Shown here in pieces: positions 44,866-55,887 of a stretch of DNA of 64,000 bases; position 1 is the first letter of the stretch, and every line of letters begins with the position of its first letter. The stretch is taken from contig NC_087065.1 in NCBI RefSeq assembly GCF_963678635.1, forward strand, positions 34,961,807 to 35,025,806, written 5' to 3'. The DNA comes from Symsagittifera roscoffensis (lineage: Eukaryota > Xenacoelomorpha > Acoela > Convolutidae). Made by a program: the position numbers and the translations under genes. The notes beneath the pieces were generated by a model. The model searched no databases. It saw nothing but the letters and a program-made list of their open reading frames with translations, and had not been told where the DNA came from.

Positions 44866-45360
44866 ATGATCTTCTCAGTGCAAAACAGCAACCTAATGTA
44901 TTCTGTAGAATTTTCGCCTGATCTAGTACAAATCCAAGTGCGACAAACAGTCTCTGGAGTTTTTCTGGCACCAAAGGACATCCCAATCCAAGTCTGGCAT
45001 ATGGTGGAAGTGATGCGATGGGACTTCAACGAACATCATATGACTCATGTACCCATGACAGAGAACCAACTTGAAGAAATGCAAATGATGGAGGAAGTTT
45101 CTGATCATGTGGGAATGAACTACCCAGAGATTCTTGACTCAAGATTTGTGGCTCAACCAGTCGACGACTTCCTTTTTCCTTGGGAGGAGGCAGGATCAGC
45201 CGAAAACCCCATCACAATAGATGAAGATGAGGGTTTCTCAGAAACAATGAAACCTCAAAACACTCCTTCACAACAACCACCAGCAATGGAACCTCGTCCA
45301 GCTCTGCGTTCTATAGAGAACCTCCAGAATTCTTCTGCTGCTCGACAGCTCTTTGACTAA
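44866..45360 (+). CDS. Orphan gene, copy B (intact frame, acidic C-terminal tail)
   Basis: First in-frame ATG at 44866 gives 164 residues, MIFSVQNSNLMYSVEF. The upstream frame is open but has no ATG; in copy A a start 60 bp earlier exists. Middle region QVWHMVEVMRWDFNEHHMTH and ENQLEEMQMMEEVSDHVG; then FPWEEAG and PITIDEDEGFSETM, a hydrophobic-plus-acid stretch like a SUMO-interacting motif, and a proline-rich end (PPAMEPRPALRS) with ARQLFD. No known domain. It is preceded by a GATTGG array. Function unknown. One frame kept open over 495 bp in this AT-rich DNA supports real coding. Confidence 0.5.
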   Translation: MIFSVQNSNLMYSVEFSPDLVQIQVRQTVSGVFLAPKDIPIQVWHMVEVMRWDFNEHHMTHVPMTENQLEEMQMMEEVSDHVGMNYPEILDSRFVAQPVDDFLFPWEEAGSAENPITIDEDEGFSETMKPQNTPSQQPPAMEPRPALRSIENLQNSSAARQLFD

Positions 45361-45599
45361 AAGTTTTTTCTAAATAATTGTTGATTGGCATTAACTTTGT
45401 TCTTTGAATTAATTAATTTCTTCAATTTCAAATTAATTATGAGAATAGATGAGAGGTTCATGGTAAATCCTTGAAAAACAATTAGAACTTAACTTAGTGC
45501 TTCAAACTCGTACATATGTTGAAAAACTCGAATAATTTTTGAACACATATTCGGAAAAACAATAGAAAAATTGTACACAAACAAAAAGTTACCTAATGG

Positions 45600-45835
45600 T
45601 TTTTGATTCTTGTCAAAAAAATCAAACACTTTTCGCACTTTGTAGAAACAATTGAAACACTTTTCGCATTTTGTCAAAAAAAGTGAAACATTTTTCGCAT
45701 ATTTTCAAAAAAAAATTGAAATACTTTTCGCATTTTGTAGGAAACAAGTGAAACACTTATGGCTTTTTTTCAAAAAAAGTGAGAGACTTTTCGCATTTGT
45801 AGAAAAAATTAAAACACTTTTAACATCTTGCCGGA
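45600..45835 (+). repeat. Minisatellite, 36-bp period, copy B
   Basis: Same unit as 41095-41403, with about 6 repeats. One frame is open through it (45652-45846) and encodes a 12-residue repeat (KHFSHFVKKSET, FFAYFQKKIE), but this is a by-product of a 36-bp period in DNA without stops. Confidence 0.8.
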
Positions 45836-46200
45836 ACAAATCATAACAAATTTTCTGGCACAGTTAATTATTAATTTTTATGAAATCTTTATTCAAAATT
45901 CAATCCTTCAGAAAATTTATTTTGCATGTCTTTTGATAAGAAACAATAGAAAACCAAGGTATTAACATAGAGAAGTCATCAATATAGACGTTTTCTAAGC
46001 AATAAGTCAACATGTTTTATAGATTAAAGTTTTGCGTTTTTGTCTTATCATTTAAGAATTAAAGTTAGAATTTTTGAAAAAACCAAGAAAAAACGTGCAT
46101 TTTATCTAAAAAAATTTTCATAGGTTTTTTTGCATTTTGCAAAAACTCTTGTGGGAGTTTTTGGTACGCGTAACATAAATTATTTACATTTATATGTTAA
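45836..46200. other. Gene-free stretch
   Basis: AT-rich with no supported coding sequence; bridges the duplicated orphan locus and the next tandem pair. Confidence 0.35.
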
Positions 46201-46742
46201 AAAATTTTCAAGCTAAAAAAATATAATTTTGACAAGATACTTGTAACCAATATTCAATTATCATAAGAAAAATTATTTGAAAAAGCCATTCAGAGGGTCT
46301 GACTTGATTCCTCTACAGAGCTATGAAGGCGTCTTTTGAATTATTTAGGTAATAAAAAAGTAATTCCACCTGAGAAAATGACATGATTACACTTCAACTT
46401 TTTTAGACCAGTAAAAGTTGTGGAAGATTTCCACCAGCGAAATTGACGTCATTATTCATTAAATTCTAGAATCTTCTAATTTTTAGAATCTACAGATCAA
46501 ATCTTGGAATTTTTCAAGAAGTCATTACACATTAACTTCAAGATTTTTTCTCAATCTTCTAAATTCTAGAAATAACCACTAAAATTTAACCAATCTGAAT
46601 TCCAGAACCAAATTCTTGTTCTAGAAAATCCTTCAGAAACAATTAAATTCAACCAAGTGTTGCAAAATTTCGAATGAGTTCAGATAATTTTATGAGAAAA
46701 TTAACAAAATCTACAGCTTAAAAAAATTTAATTTCATTTCAT

Positions 46743-47358
46743 TTGAAAATCTTCTACAGTTCATTTCAGTCTATCAACATAAGTAGAAATTTTAAAAGAA
46801 ATGGAAATCAATCTCAAACTTTGAAAACAATCATAATAGAACGGGCGAGTTACTGCATCCAGTTTGAAATTGGGACCGAAACTGTCAAGATTCTCAAATT
46901 TAATGAAATCTCCCGGGCTAGTGAGCAAATTATCATGGATCTTTCAGAATGGAGAGAACTCGAGAGTAAAAGAATTAGAGAATTTAGAAAAGAATTGGCA
47001 ATGTCTATGTCCACTTCGAGAAAAAAGTACGGGTTTTCAGATGATTCAAATGAAAAAAAAATTTGATGAAGTTGTGGACCTGGGATACGGAAATAGTTTT
47101 CATTTGCTTACAAGTGAACATTTACAACAAATGACTATTTTTGAAAATATGGTTGAATTTGACATCTTCTACAGAGATCCGAAGAAGTGTTTTAGTCCCT
47201 TTAGGAGTTTCGCTACATGATTGGCGAAAAATTGAAACAATTCGTGATATAAGGTACAAGAAAGAAGAATGAAGGTTCAACAGAATAACTTAGCTCTGTT
47301 TAGAAGAAAATATGGTGTGGCACATGAAGAAGAAAGTGACAAGGAACTCGAAATTTAA
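46743..47358 (+). pseudogene. ORF of unknown function, tandem copy 1 (frame broken)
   Basis: Frame 46743-47066: ERASYCIQFEIGTETVKILK, then FNEISRASEQIIMDLSEWRE and a basic RIREFRKELAMSMSTSRKKY. It ends just after an 8-A run. In the next frame the protein continues KKKFDEVVDLGYGNSFHLLT and QQMTIFENMVEFDIFY, then a third piece (KYGVAHEEESDKELEI). The three pieces make one charged protein. Frame changes at A-runs suggest decay, although a short intron (TTTTCAG near 47038) cannot be excluded. No domain is recognised. Confidence 0.45.
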
Positions 47359-48189
47359 CTCAATTTTCATGTTTTTACACTTTTTTTAAGTTTCCCAATT
47401 TATTAGAAATTGGTTTTTCTTTCCATCTGAATGAAGTGTTCCTGAAAAAATTTTCAAGCTAAAAAAAATTAATTTTGACAAGATACTTGTAACCAATATT
47501 CAATTATCATAAGAAAAATTATTTGAAAAAGCCATTCAGAGGGTCTGACTTGATTCCTCTACAGAGCTATGAAGGCGTCTTTTGAATTATTTAGGTAATA
47601 AAAAAGTAATTCCAACTGAGAAAATGACATGATTACACTTTAACTTTTTTAGACCAGTAAAAGTTGTGGAAGATTTCCACCAGCGAAATTGACGTCATTA
47701 TTCATTAAATTCTAGAATCTTCTAATTTTTAGAATCTACAGAGCAAATCTTGGAATTTTTCAAAAAGTCATTACACATTAACTTCTAGATTTTTTCTCAA
47801 TCTTCTAAATTCTAGAAATAACCACTAAAATTTAACCAATCTGAATTCCAGAACTAACTCTAAGGTGATGAATTGATGAAAAAAGTTTTTGGGTTTTGGT
47901 TTTTCTGCTAGTTTTTTAAATCTAAATAAAGATACGCAACCAAAGTTGTAAATCGTAGGAATTGTTTTCAATGAAATTCTTTCCTTTTCAAAAAAATTTC
48001 AGTCAACAAAAAATTCTTATTCTAGAAAATCCTTCAGAAACAATTAAATTCAACCAAGTATTGCAAAATTTTCGAATGAGTTCAGATAATTTTATGAGAA
48101 AATCAACAAAATCTACAGTCGAAAAAAAAATAATTTTCATTTCATTTGAAAGTCTTCTATAGTTCATTTCAGTCTATCAATCTCAATCT

Positions 48190-48712
48190 TTGAAACCAAT
48201 CATAATAGAACGGGCGAGTTACTGCATCCAGTTTGAAATTGGGACCGAAACTGTCAAGATTCTCAAATTTAATGAAATCTCCCAGGCTAGTGAGCAAATT
48301 ATCATGGATCTTTTGGAATGGAAAGAACTCAAGAGTAAAAGAACAAGAGAATTTAGAAAAGAAATGGCAATGTCTAAGTCCACTTCGAGAAAAAAGTACG
48401 GGTTTTCATAAGATTCAAATGAAAAAAAAATTGATGAAGTTGGGGACCTGGGATACGGAACTATTTTTCATTTGCTTACAAGTGAACATTTACTACAAAT
48501 GACTAATTTTGAAAAAATGGTTGAATTTGACCATTGAAAGTGTTTTAGTCCCTTTAGGAGTTTCCCTACATGATTGGCAAAAAATTGAAACAAATCGTCA
48601 TACAAGGTACAAGAAAGAACAATTGAAGGTTCAACATGATAACTTAGCTCTGTTTAGAAGAAAACATGGTGTGGCACATGAAGAAGAAAGTGACAAAGAA
48701 CTCGCAAATTAA
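48190..48712 (+). pseudogene. ORF of unknown function, tandem copy 2 (frame broken)
   Basis: Frame 48190-48411 repeats ERASYCIQFEIGTETVKILK, now with a stop (TAA) just after KKYGFS where copy 1 reads on. Other frames hold KLGTWDTEL-shadow and, at 48509-48712, VLVPLGVSLHDWQKIETNRH and KVQHDNLALFRRKHGVAHEE. In both copies the last part is well kept (HEEESDKEL), which suggests that it was once constrained. Confidence 0.45.
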
Positions 48713-48801
48713 CTCAATTTTTATCTTTTTACACATTTTTTTAAGTTTCCCAATTTATTAGAAATTGGTTTTTCTTTCCATCTGAATAATGTGTTCCTGA
48801 A

Positions 48802-49772
48802 CCAAAGCTTAGTTTCTAAAGATTTATCAGTGTAAATTTTTAGGAGCACATTTGAAGACAATTGATTATTTTATCACAAAGCTTACATAATCACTATGCA
48901 CAGAACCATGAAAATCAATAAAGCAATCAATAATCTTGAACAAATCAGATTCATATTTTGAGTTTTGATTCTTTCGAATTCTATCCAGAAACGCTGAACC
49001 AAGAGTTTGTGTGGAAGCCAGTTTCTGGTTGGAACATAAATAATGTCTCTTGAACTTTTTCCAAATTAGTCGTTTCTTTGCAATACTAGTTATCTTTTCG
49101 GCTCTTTTCCATCGTAAGTTATGTTGAACTGCTCAACTAAGCTGATTGAACATTTCTCCTCAGGACGTAATTATACTTGAATAGAATCAGTGTTTGAACA
49201 AAGTGTAAAGACAGTCAATTTCTTGATATATGTATACATATTTGTCTAATCTCTGAAAAACTTGGCTAAGAGATATTCCTACTAAAACCAAATGGAATTT
49301 ACAAATCTCCAAAGAGCATAGAGAGTTGTGGGTAGAGAAACAATAATCATGTGTTATTATGTATTTTTCGTAAAAATCAATGAAAACGGAAATAAATAGC
49401 GATTTTTTTTACAATAATCTGAATAAACGCTGGGAAGAGCTTGACAAATAGCAGCAGCCATTGGGAAGAATGATTTTTGCTGAAAATTGTGGATTTATAT
49501 AGGAGAAGAAACGCCTACGCGGTTTCGGTATCTGAAATTTTCATACAAAACATTCCATATTTGGTATTACTTCCATATATGGAAATCATGACGAGTCATA
49601 CTTTTTACTTCCAGTTTCATTTAATATCAAAATCATTTTTTTTCTCATTTCTGTTCATCTGAACCGTCTGTTCTTGAAAAATGTACTCAAGAAAAGATAC
49701 TAGTCCCAATTATCTTGAATTATCAAAAAAATAACAAGAATTGGGAGATTTGTTTGGTTCCAAAAATCCTAA
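48802..49772. other. Gene-free stretch
   Basis: AT-rich; one plus ORF at 49477-49662 (61 codons) without features. No repeat or motif of note was seen. Confidence 0.35.
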
Positions 49773-50219
49773 AATGGGAAGTTTTATTTTGAGCCCTGCT
49801 TTCAACTATTAAAAATTAACAACTTGGGACAATTTGAAAAGTCCCAACAAGTCCATCTTAGTGAAAAAGAAGGTGAAGCATTATCAGCAATCCGGAATAC
49901 TGTTATTCACGATGCTGAGAACCTTGGACACGTACCTATATATGAAGCCAAATCTGGCAAAGAACTAACTATGGATCAGGAGCTGGAGATCTATAATAGA
50001 GGATATGAAAAAGCAACATACAACATGAGAAGGGTGTTTGTCACAATCAAGACGTACAATGTGAACAAGCCAGTCTACATTCAGATTCGACTCTTCACTG
50101 CAAAAGAGAATGAAGCAATGAAACAAGTTGCCTATGTCAACTATACTTTGAAAAAATTCAAAGAACTGTCCCAAGTTTTGGGAGACTTTATGTTTGTTGA
50201 TGATTGTAAGCCTCAGTAA
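49773..50219 (+). CDS. Unrecognised ORF, probably one exon
   Basis: Open from 49773 to the TAA at 50217-50219 (148 codons) with no ATG near its start; the first ATG gives MDQELEIYNRGYEKAT. The sequence looks coding: QVHLSEKEGEALSAIRNTVI, IYEAKSGKELTMDQELE, VFVTIKTYNVNKPVYIQIRL, and it ends KELSQVLGDFMFVDDCKPQ. An upstream exon or splice would supply the start. No known family. The C-terminal half looks beta-rich with alternate hydrophobics. Confidence 0.5.
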   Translation, partial: NGKFYFEPCFQLLKINNLGQFEKSQQVHLSEKEGEALSAIRNTVIHDAENLGHVPIYEAKSGKELTMDQELEIYNRGYEKATYNMRRVFVTIKTYNVNKPVYIQIRLFTAKENEAMKQVAYVNYTLKKFKELSQVLGDFMFVDDCKPQ

Positions 50220-50535
50220 TGCTTTGTGTTGTTTTGTATGTTTGTTAATTGAAATATCGTTGAATCAAAACTATCTTTTCTCACTGAATAGCACATTTAG
50301 AGCTGGGATATCTGAGGAAAAGTCAGACAAAACATAAAGATTTAATCAAAATTGACATAAAACACTCACCCATTATCAATAGAATTGCCAGTATTTGTTT
50401 AAGAAATTACAAGAAAAATTATTTAAATACTGCTTTTATCAATAGTTAAGTAAAACTTGTCTTATTTGAACAAAATTACATACAAAATGTTTAGTTAGTT
50501 GTAACATTATCATTATTTTTCGAATTTCTGACTTT

Positions 50536-50603
50536 CATTGGTTGTTTTCAATTATCTTAATTTGAGGTTTTGATTGGCTACATGAATTAATTTAAAACCA
50601 ATC
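50536..50603 (+). promoter_or_regulatory. Cluster of CCAAT boxes upstream of the next ORF
   Basis: CATTGG (50536), GATTGG (50572) and CCAATC (50598) within 70 bp, about 170 bp upstream of the ORF that starts at 50769. Weaker than the arrays at 40.0 and 51.4 kb. Confidence 0.45.
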
Positions 50604-50768
50604 AGTCTCTAAATAACGGAAATACATTTTATGTTGATTACAAAATAAGTAAAAATGGTACAACAATCCGAGTTTTTCAAGTTTCTTTGTTAATTTCAGT
50701 AAGAAATATGTTTCTATCAAAAGCGTTTTCAATGTCTGAAGTGAACATTTATCAGATTTAATGGTTGA

Positions 50769-51188
50769 AATACTACAAAAAACAAAAAAGAGTTGTGGCC
50801 AGATGATGTTGATGGAGATTGTGTTAGTTTAAACTTGTATAGAAACAAAGAAAAATCAAAAATTCTGTTAAAAAGATGGAGAGGAGATTTCAGAAAAGAA
50901 GAGTACTGCCAGATTTATCAACAACTTTTTTATTTAGAAGAACTAACTCAAATTGAGTGGTCAATCAGTAAAAAACAAAAGAATGGAAGTGTCTATGAAA
51001 CAAATATTGAAGATAAGGATCATCATTTCGATTACTGTTTTGAAACTGATACAAATACAAAATCTAGATTTGTCCGAATATCTTTTAGTCGATTATCTAA
51101 ACTTAAAAAACTTCCGGTTGTTTATACTACAATATACCAGAAAAAAAGCAATAAAAATGTATATATCGGTAATTTCTCTTTTCACTGA
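50769..51188 (+). CDS. Unrecognised ORF, probably one exon
   Basis: 140 codons, open after TGA at 50766-50768, no early ATG (LWPDDVDGDCVSLNLYRNKE). It reads as a charged, well-formed protein: KILLKRWRGDFRKEEYCQIY, FYLEELTQIEWSISKKQ, ETDTNTKSRFVRISFSRLSK, and ends NKNVYIGNFSFH. The start must come from an upstream exon or non-ATG initiation. No family recognised. It shares the gene-sized, single-frame, CCAAT-preceded arrangement with its neighbours. Confidence 0.45.
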   Translation, partial: NTTKNKKELWPDDVDGDCVSLNLYRNKEKSKILLKRWRGDFRKEEYCQIYQQLFYLEELTQIEWSISKKQKNGSVYETNIEDKDHHFDYCFETDTNTKSRFVRISFSRLSKLKKLPVVYTTIYQKKSNKNVYIGNFSFH

Positions 51189-51420
51189 TTAGAAATAGAA
51201 CAAGTCGAAAAAAGTTTGATTGAAGTTTCAAAATTTGAATTGAGCATCGAAAAAAAACAATATAAACCAGAAAAGAAATCTCATTTATCTCACCTTTTTG
51301 TCAATTGTATATGTTGGTTATGTTAGAACAATTCAATTAAATTGATTGATTGAGAAATTTCATAAAAATAGTTTAATTCCGATCTACAAAGTATTTTAAA
51401 ACCTGTGAATACTTCATTCT

Positions 51421-51666
51421 GATTGGTTATTACCACAAATACTACCTGTGAAGAAATCCTTGATATCTACAAACGATATCAAAAGTGTTGGAAAATCCAT
51501 GAGAAGTAGAACTCAGTTTTGATTGGTTGACATTGAGTTTATTGCAAATTCCATGACCATTGAATGTCGATTCTGATTGGTTGATTTCAGAAAAGATAAA
51601 AATTTCTTATAATTAATGATTGATTCTGATTGGTTGATTTTTTTGAAAACTCCATAATTAGATTGG
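51421..51666 (+). promoter_or_regulatory. Array of TTCTGATTGGTTGA motifs
   Basis: GATTGG at 51421, 51521, 51575, 51628 and 51661; the best copies share TTCTGATTGGTTGA. Spacing is 100, 54, 53 and 33 bp. It lies 120-370 bp upstream of a zinc-finger-like reading frame (51789) and after the ORF ending at 51188. Promoter role is inference. The minus-strand ORF across it is spurious. Confidence 0.6.
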
Positions 51667-51788
51667 ATGAATTTTATTTCAGCTAGGCGAAATAGCGAAT
51701 CCATTCTGATTTCCTTTCATGTTAAAAACGTTTGGTAAGAGTTTGGGGCATTCTAATTCTCCTATTTTTTCTTTTTCTACTTATTGGG

Positions 51789-52265
51789 ATGCCGTTACTG
51801 AATAAAAACGAAAGAGTTGCATGTCTTGAATGTGGCAGAGAATACACTCGCTTACACGCATCAAGACATCGAAAGCACTGTGGCGTTTAAAAGTGTTCCA
51901 ATTGTAAATTTTCACATATAGCAGCGAGGAACTTACTAATCATATCAAGAAGCAGAATTGTCAACATAATGTAAAATTATGTGCTCAGCAGTCTCAAACC
52001 ACACTCCAAGAGAAGGTAAAATTGATATAATTTTGATAAAAACATAGTAGAAAATGCTTTGAATAATCATAATCTTTTAGTGAATCTGAAAAATCTATAC
52101 ACTAAATTTGAAAAATTTCTAGTAAAAAATTTACAGTTTTCTCATCACTATTCTTCTTCTGTCAAATTCAAAGGTTCTGATTGATGATAAAACCAGCAAC
52201 AACCGAGTTCAAATTGCCTTGAAACTTTCAATGGAAATCGATCCGAAAATCTTCAATCTACAGTA
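51789..52265 (+). pseudogene. Zinc-finger-like gene remnant
   Basis: ATG at 51789: MPLLNKNERVACLECGREYT, then RLHASRHRKHCGV and a stop. KCSNCKFSH follows in frame, then, after a shift, SSEELTNHIKKQNC. This gives two C-x2-C...H...(H/C) finger-like units. A possible donor (AAG|GTAAAAT) follows at about 52013, and a second coding-like block, VLIDDKTSNNRVQIALKL, lies at about 52170-52260. The finger style is like the N-terminus of the Maverick polymerase (CQQCGRILSSKRNLRRHE), so it may be a distant relative of it, or a host C2H2 gene that has decayed. Confidence 0.4.
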
Positions 52266-52569
52266 AAAACTCCATTGATTGCCAGCTTTCGGGGATTTTG
52301 TTGCGATAAATTGGTAGTAAAAGTGAATCACATACGCTATTGAAGGCTTAAGTATTTGTTTAAACACTATAAAAAACTGGACTTTTATAAAACTTCGATT
52401 GATTGTAAGGTTTTACCTAGTGACCATTTTAAAGCTTTCCTTGCTTAGTGCTTGTAAATAAATCATAGAGTAGTGCGTAGCAGATATTGGGGATTGATTT
52501 ACTAAGATATATGATTTTCTCTTGCTTTTTTTCTACAATTCAGAAAAGAAATTGATAACTGACCTGGAA

Positions 52570-55500
52570 AATGTATGTTTTGCTAACATTTGAAAATTTC
52601 AAGATAATAATATACATCATCTCAACCAAAAATTTTACTTCAAAATAGAAATTCAGAGTTGAAACAGCAAGATACAGTTAAAGGTCGAAAAAAAATTAGA
52701 AGTTTTTTTTTGAAATCGAATTATTGTATTAATTTTGCTTCGGGTTCATGAATGTTCGTTGAAATGATACATTTTCCCCTCTAAAACTCAATTTTCAAAT
52801 AAAACTTTGTTCGAATTTGATTGAGTTGGAAGATAGTAGATGAAGCAGAAACTAAGGAAAAATCAAATTGAGATGGAAACTCAATTTAATGGATTAGGAG
52901 TTTAGAATTTTTTTAATTAAAATTTAGCTGATGTATTACATCTTGAGAAAAAATCCAACATAAAAGTTTAATGTTTGGAAAATTTTTTATCATTTGATAT
53001 GCTAAGTTAACTTATATGAAAAATCAGATTTTTTTTTTTGAAAATAATTTGTTGTGAAGTAAACCCAACTCCAACATATTTTGGAAGATGATACATGAAA
53101 CAAAAGTCAAAAATTTGCTTTCAAGATCTACATTTCATTCTTTTGGACAAAAAAATTTGATGTAGCAATAATTTTACAGAAAATAATATGGAGCCTGCTA
53201 AATAATTCGAAGCAAACTAATATTTTAGCAGAACCCGTTGTGTGATCTCTTAATTCTATGATTTTTAATAAGAAAAATTTCAACTAGACACACAGTGAAA
53301 ATTTAGTTCTGCTTAGCTTCAATTTTTTTTATTAGAAAATTAAGTTGAATTATAGAGTTTTTGCTTAATAAAATTCGCAAAATTATTCTATTGTTACAGT
53401 TTGCACAAGGATTTCATTTCCTGAATCGATGTTTTTGAGAACAGATTTTTTAGATGTTATAAATGTTGCAGAAAATTGGAAATAAGTTCGCTTGCGTATT
53501 TCTACTTCCAAAGGGCTTGCAGATTATAAACAATAGAACTTCACTTATTTTATTCTAAGAAATCAACGTAATATTACACCTTTATTTTCTCAAACTATAC
53601 ATGTCTTTCGAATGCTTAAAACAGCAGCGATTCTTTCTAACTTCGACATTTTTGATAAAACTTGCACCAAAACTCAAGAACAAAAAGCGAATTATAAACT
53701 ATTTTGCAAGAAAAATGATGGTTAATGATCTCAAAAGTTGGGTTTTTGCTGAAATAGTTTGCAGTAGCAACTAAACCTAAATGAGATTATCTACAAACTA
53801 GATGGTCATACTTAGACGTTATCAGTTCTAATTTTATCTCTGCCAACAAATCGTTCGTTCAATTGATACTATGTTCTCCTAAATTCTCCAGTACTAACCA
53901 AAATTTTTTGCAAAGTGAGTTCAATAGCAAAAACATGCAATAAGCAGATAGCAAGAATAAGCTTAATACATCAAAAATTTCTACGGAAAACCATGAAAAT
54001 TATGTCGTAGAAGCAACAGTGAGATAATCATCAGTTTTGAAGAACATTTTGTTGAATATCATGCAATTTAAAATACTGTTAAGAGAAATATACCCCATTT
54101 CTAGTCAATTTTAGCATTAAAATAATCAATTATTATCAATGATTTTGAACTTATTATTAATACTAATGCTAAAAACGTCTCAGAAAATGTATTTTTGATA
54201 CAAGTTTGGGTTATTCTTTGAGAAAAAGCTGAGGAGGAGCTGGATCATGGAGTTTGAGCTAGAAATTTCAATGAATATAGCTCTTTTTATTCAATTGAAT
54301 TGAAAATCTAAATGAATTCTCCATGAATTAAACAAAAAAGCAGTTAATTACACAAACTACTGGAGGGGTTAGACAGTGCTTCTAAATGATGACCTCTTTC
54401 GTACAACAGGGAAGAAAATGCGTGGTTGTGGTTACTTTTATTGAAACTTTTCTGAAGTGAACAGAGGAGTGAGTGGGATATGAGTAGATCAAGCCTGATG
54501 TGTGTTGACTGAAATCTGCATAAGCATCTTTAAGGTACCAGTTAATTACACAAATGAAAGGTTAAAAATGGAAAACTCTGGGTAGATTCCATTATTCACT
54601 TCCTCGAAAAATACGATTAATTACCTTATTTTCCCGAGAAATTGGAAGTATCAATATTGATTTAGCTAATTTGAGCTTTATGTGTTCAGAGTATTATATA
54701 AACCAATTTTTATCTAAAATTAGGGTAAGTTTTATCGTATTTGATTATTATGAGAGAGAATTGCGGAAAACTCCATATTTCCATTCAAAGTTTTGTATCA
54801 GTGTCTCAACATGATGCCAATTCAAATTCAATTTGAACTTATTTTTAAGCTCTAAACATATCCATAATTTTTTAAATTAGATCAGAAGCAACAAAAACTT
54901 GCCAAATTCTTGAGATATCTGCAATTTTTCCCAAAAACTTGAAATTTCTTAAAAGGTTTCAGTAGGTTTCAGCATAGTTCAAGCTAGATTGAGTTAAGTT
55001 TAAAAAAAAAGTCATCTAAAGATAGTTTTTAAGTCAAATTATATCAAGTCTTATCGTGTTTTGAAATTTTTTGAAAAAATATCATTTCTTTATAAAGATT
55101 TCTAAATTTTTGCACGTCTTACCATGGACTTACCATGAACCAATAAACATAATCTCTTCATTACACAATCTACATGTATTAAACAAAAAATACATAACGC
55201 ATGCTGAGATGTTTGCGAAAAAACTAGACATTACCACACAAAATCCAAAAAATACCGTTTTTCTTAACATTTTCTTACCATCACACTGAAACCTTACCAT
55301 TTCCTATCTCAATTTATTGGGAAACTTATTCCCTATGTTAATACAATGAATTTATAACTCTTATACATAGGGATATCTATACACTATCCTAATACATGTG
55401 AAATCTAAACACTATCTTAAAACATGGTAAGATCGGGCGCCAAAAATTTTTCTGAAACTTACCATCTGAAACCTTACCATCTTAATACGTAGGAAACTTA

Positions 55501-55645
55501 TTTTCTATCTTAATACATAGGGAAATCTTTTCGCTATCTTAATACATAGGTTACTGACCGGATACTCTAAAGTCTATGTTAATACATGGGGGTCAGCAAC
55601 CACCCCCCCACTCTACCGCACTCTTCTACTACACTTGTTGCTGCC
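52570..55645 (-). repeat. Repeat family R, copy C (inverted)
   Basis: Reverse complement of the family at 35855-39140, including both minisatellites and the block duplicated in copy A (here single). It is interrupted at 54357-54538 by a 182-bp insertion. With copy A it forms a large imperfect inverted repeat with a 13-kb spacer. Confidence 0.85.
54341..54554 (+). mobile_element. 182-bp insertion with a 16-bp target-site duplication
   Basis: CAGTTAATTACACAAA occurs at 54341-54356 and again at 54539-54554, flanking 182 bp that the related copies of family R do not have. The inserted sequence (AGGGGTTAGACAGTGCTTCT to AAGCATCTTTAAG) is the first part of the repeat at 55888 and 58697. A long target duplication points to LINE-type retroposition (SINE or truncated LINE-like). 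Confidence 0.75.
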
Positions 55646-55887
55646 GATAATATTACAGCTCGCTAGCTTAGCAGTTAGAGCTAGGTTAAGAAATTTTTCC
55701 AGATGACTGCGAATCTCAAGAGCCGCATCATTAATGCCAGTTCAATTTCATAGGGGTAAGCGGGGATTGTTTTCCAGGAGTCTTGGGGTATGATAGTTTT
55801 TTTTGTGGGCGGTTGCTCGGGGTTTTGCTCAGATCTAGTGGGCCCAATAGTTTATCTTGTAATGAAAGTGGCTTCGGAGACGAATTG
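55646..55887. other. Unique stretch between repeats
   Basis: Contains no ORF and no repeat seen elsewhere in the window. It is slightly GC-richer than its surroundings (GCTCGCTAGCTTAGCAG, and GGGGTAAGCGGGGATTG). Confidence 0.4.

Larger units (their letters stand above)
35283..45750 (+). repeat. Tandem duplication of several kb across the Maverick right end and flank
   Basis: Copy A is about 35283-41403 and copy B about 41404-45750. Both begin CCGAGTGAGCCAACTCATTC and end in the same 36-bp minisatellite. Copy A lacks about 250 bp that in copy B hold the right Maverick end. Copy B lacks about 1.85 kb of the repeat family seen at 36755-38600. Each copy contains one orphan ORF and its promoter-like array. 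Confidence 0.88.
46201..48801 (+). repeat. Tandem duplication of about 1.25-1.35 kb carrying an ORF
   Basis: Unit 1 is 46201-47446 and unit 2 47447-48801, both starting AAAATTTTCAAGC and ending near TGTTCCTGAA. Unit 2 contains about 150 bp (from about 47860 to 47995) that unit 1 lacks. Its borders read AAG|GTGATG and TTTCAG|TC, like an intron. Confidence 0.85.

Noticed and set aside
45652-45846. ORF with 12-residue repeats as a repeat protein
   Set aside because: A 36-bp minisatellite without stops gives this by chance; copy A does not keep the frame.
55646-55760. tRNA-like stem (GCTCGCTAGCTTAGCAG)
   Set aside because: No A and B box pair at the correct distance and no cloverleaf.
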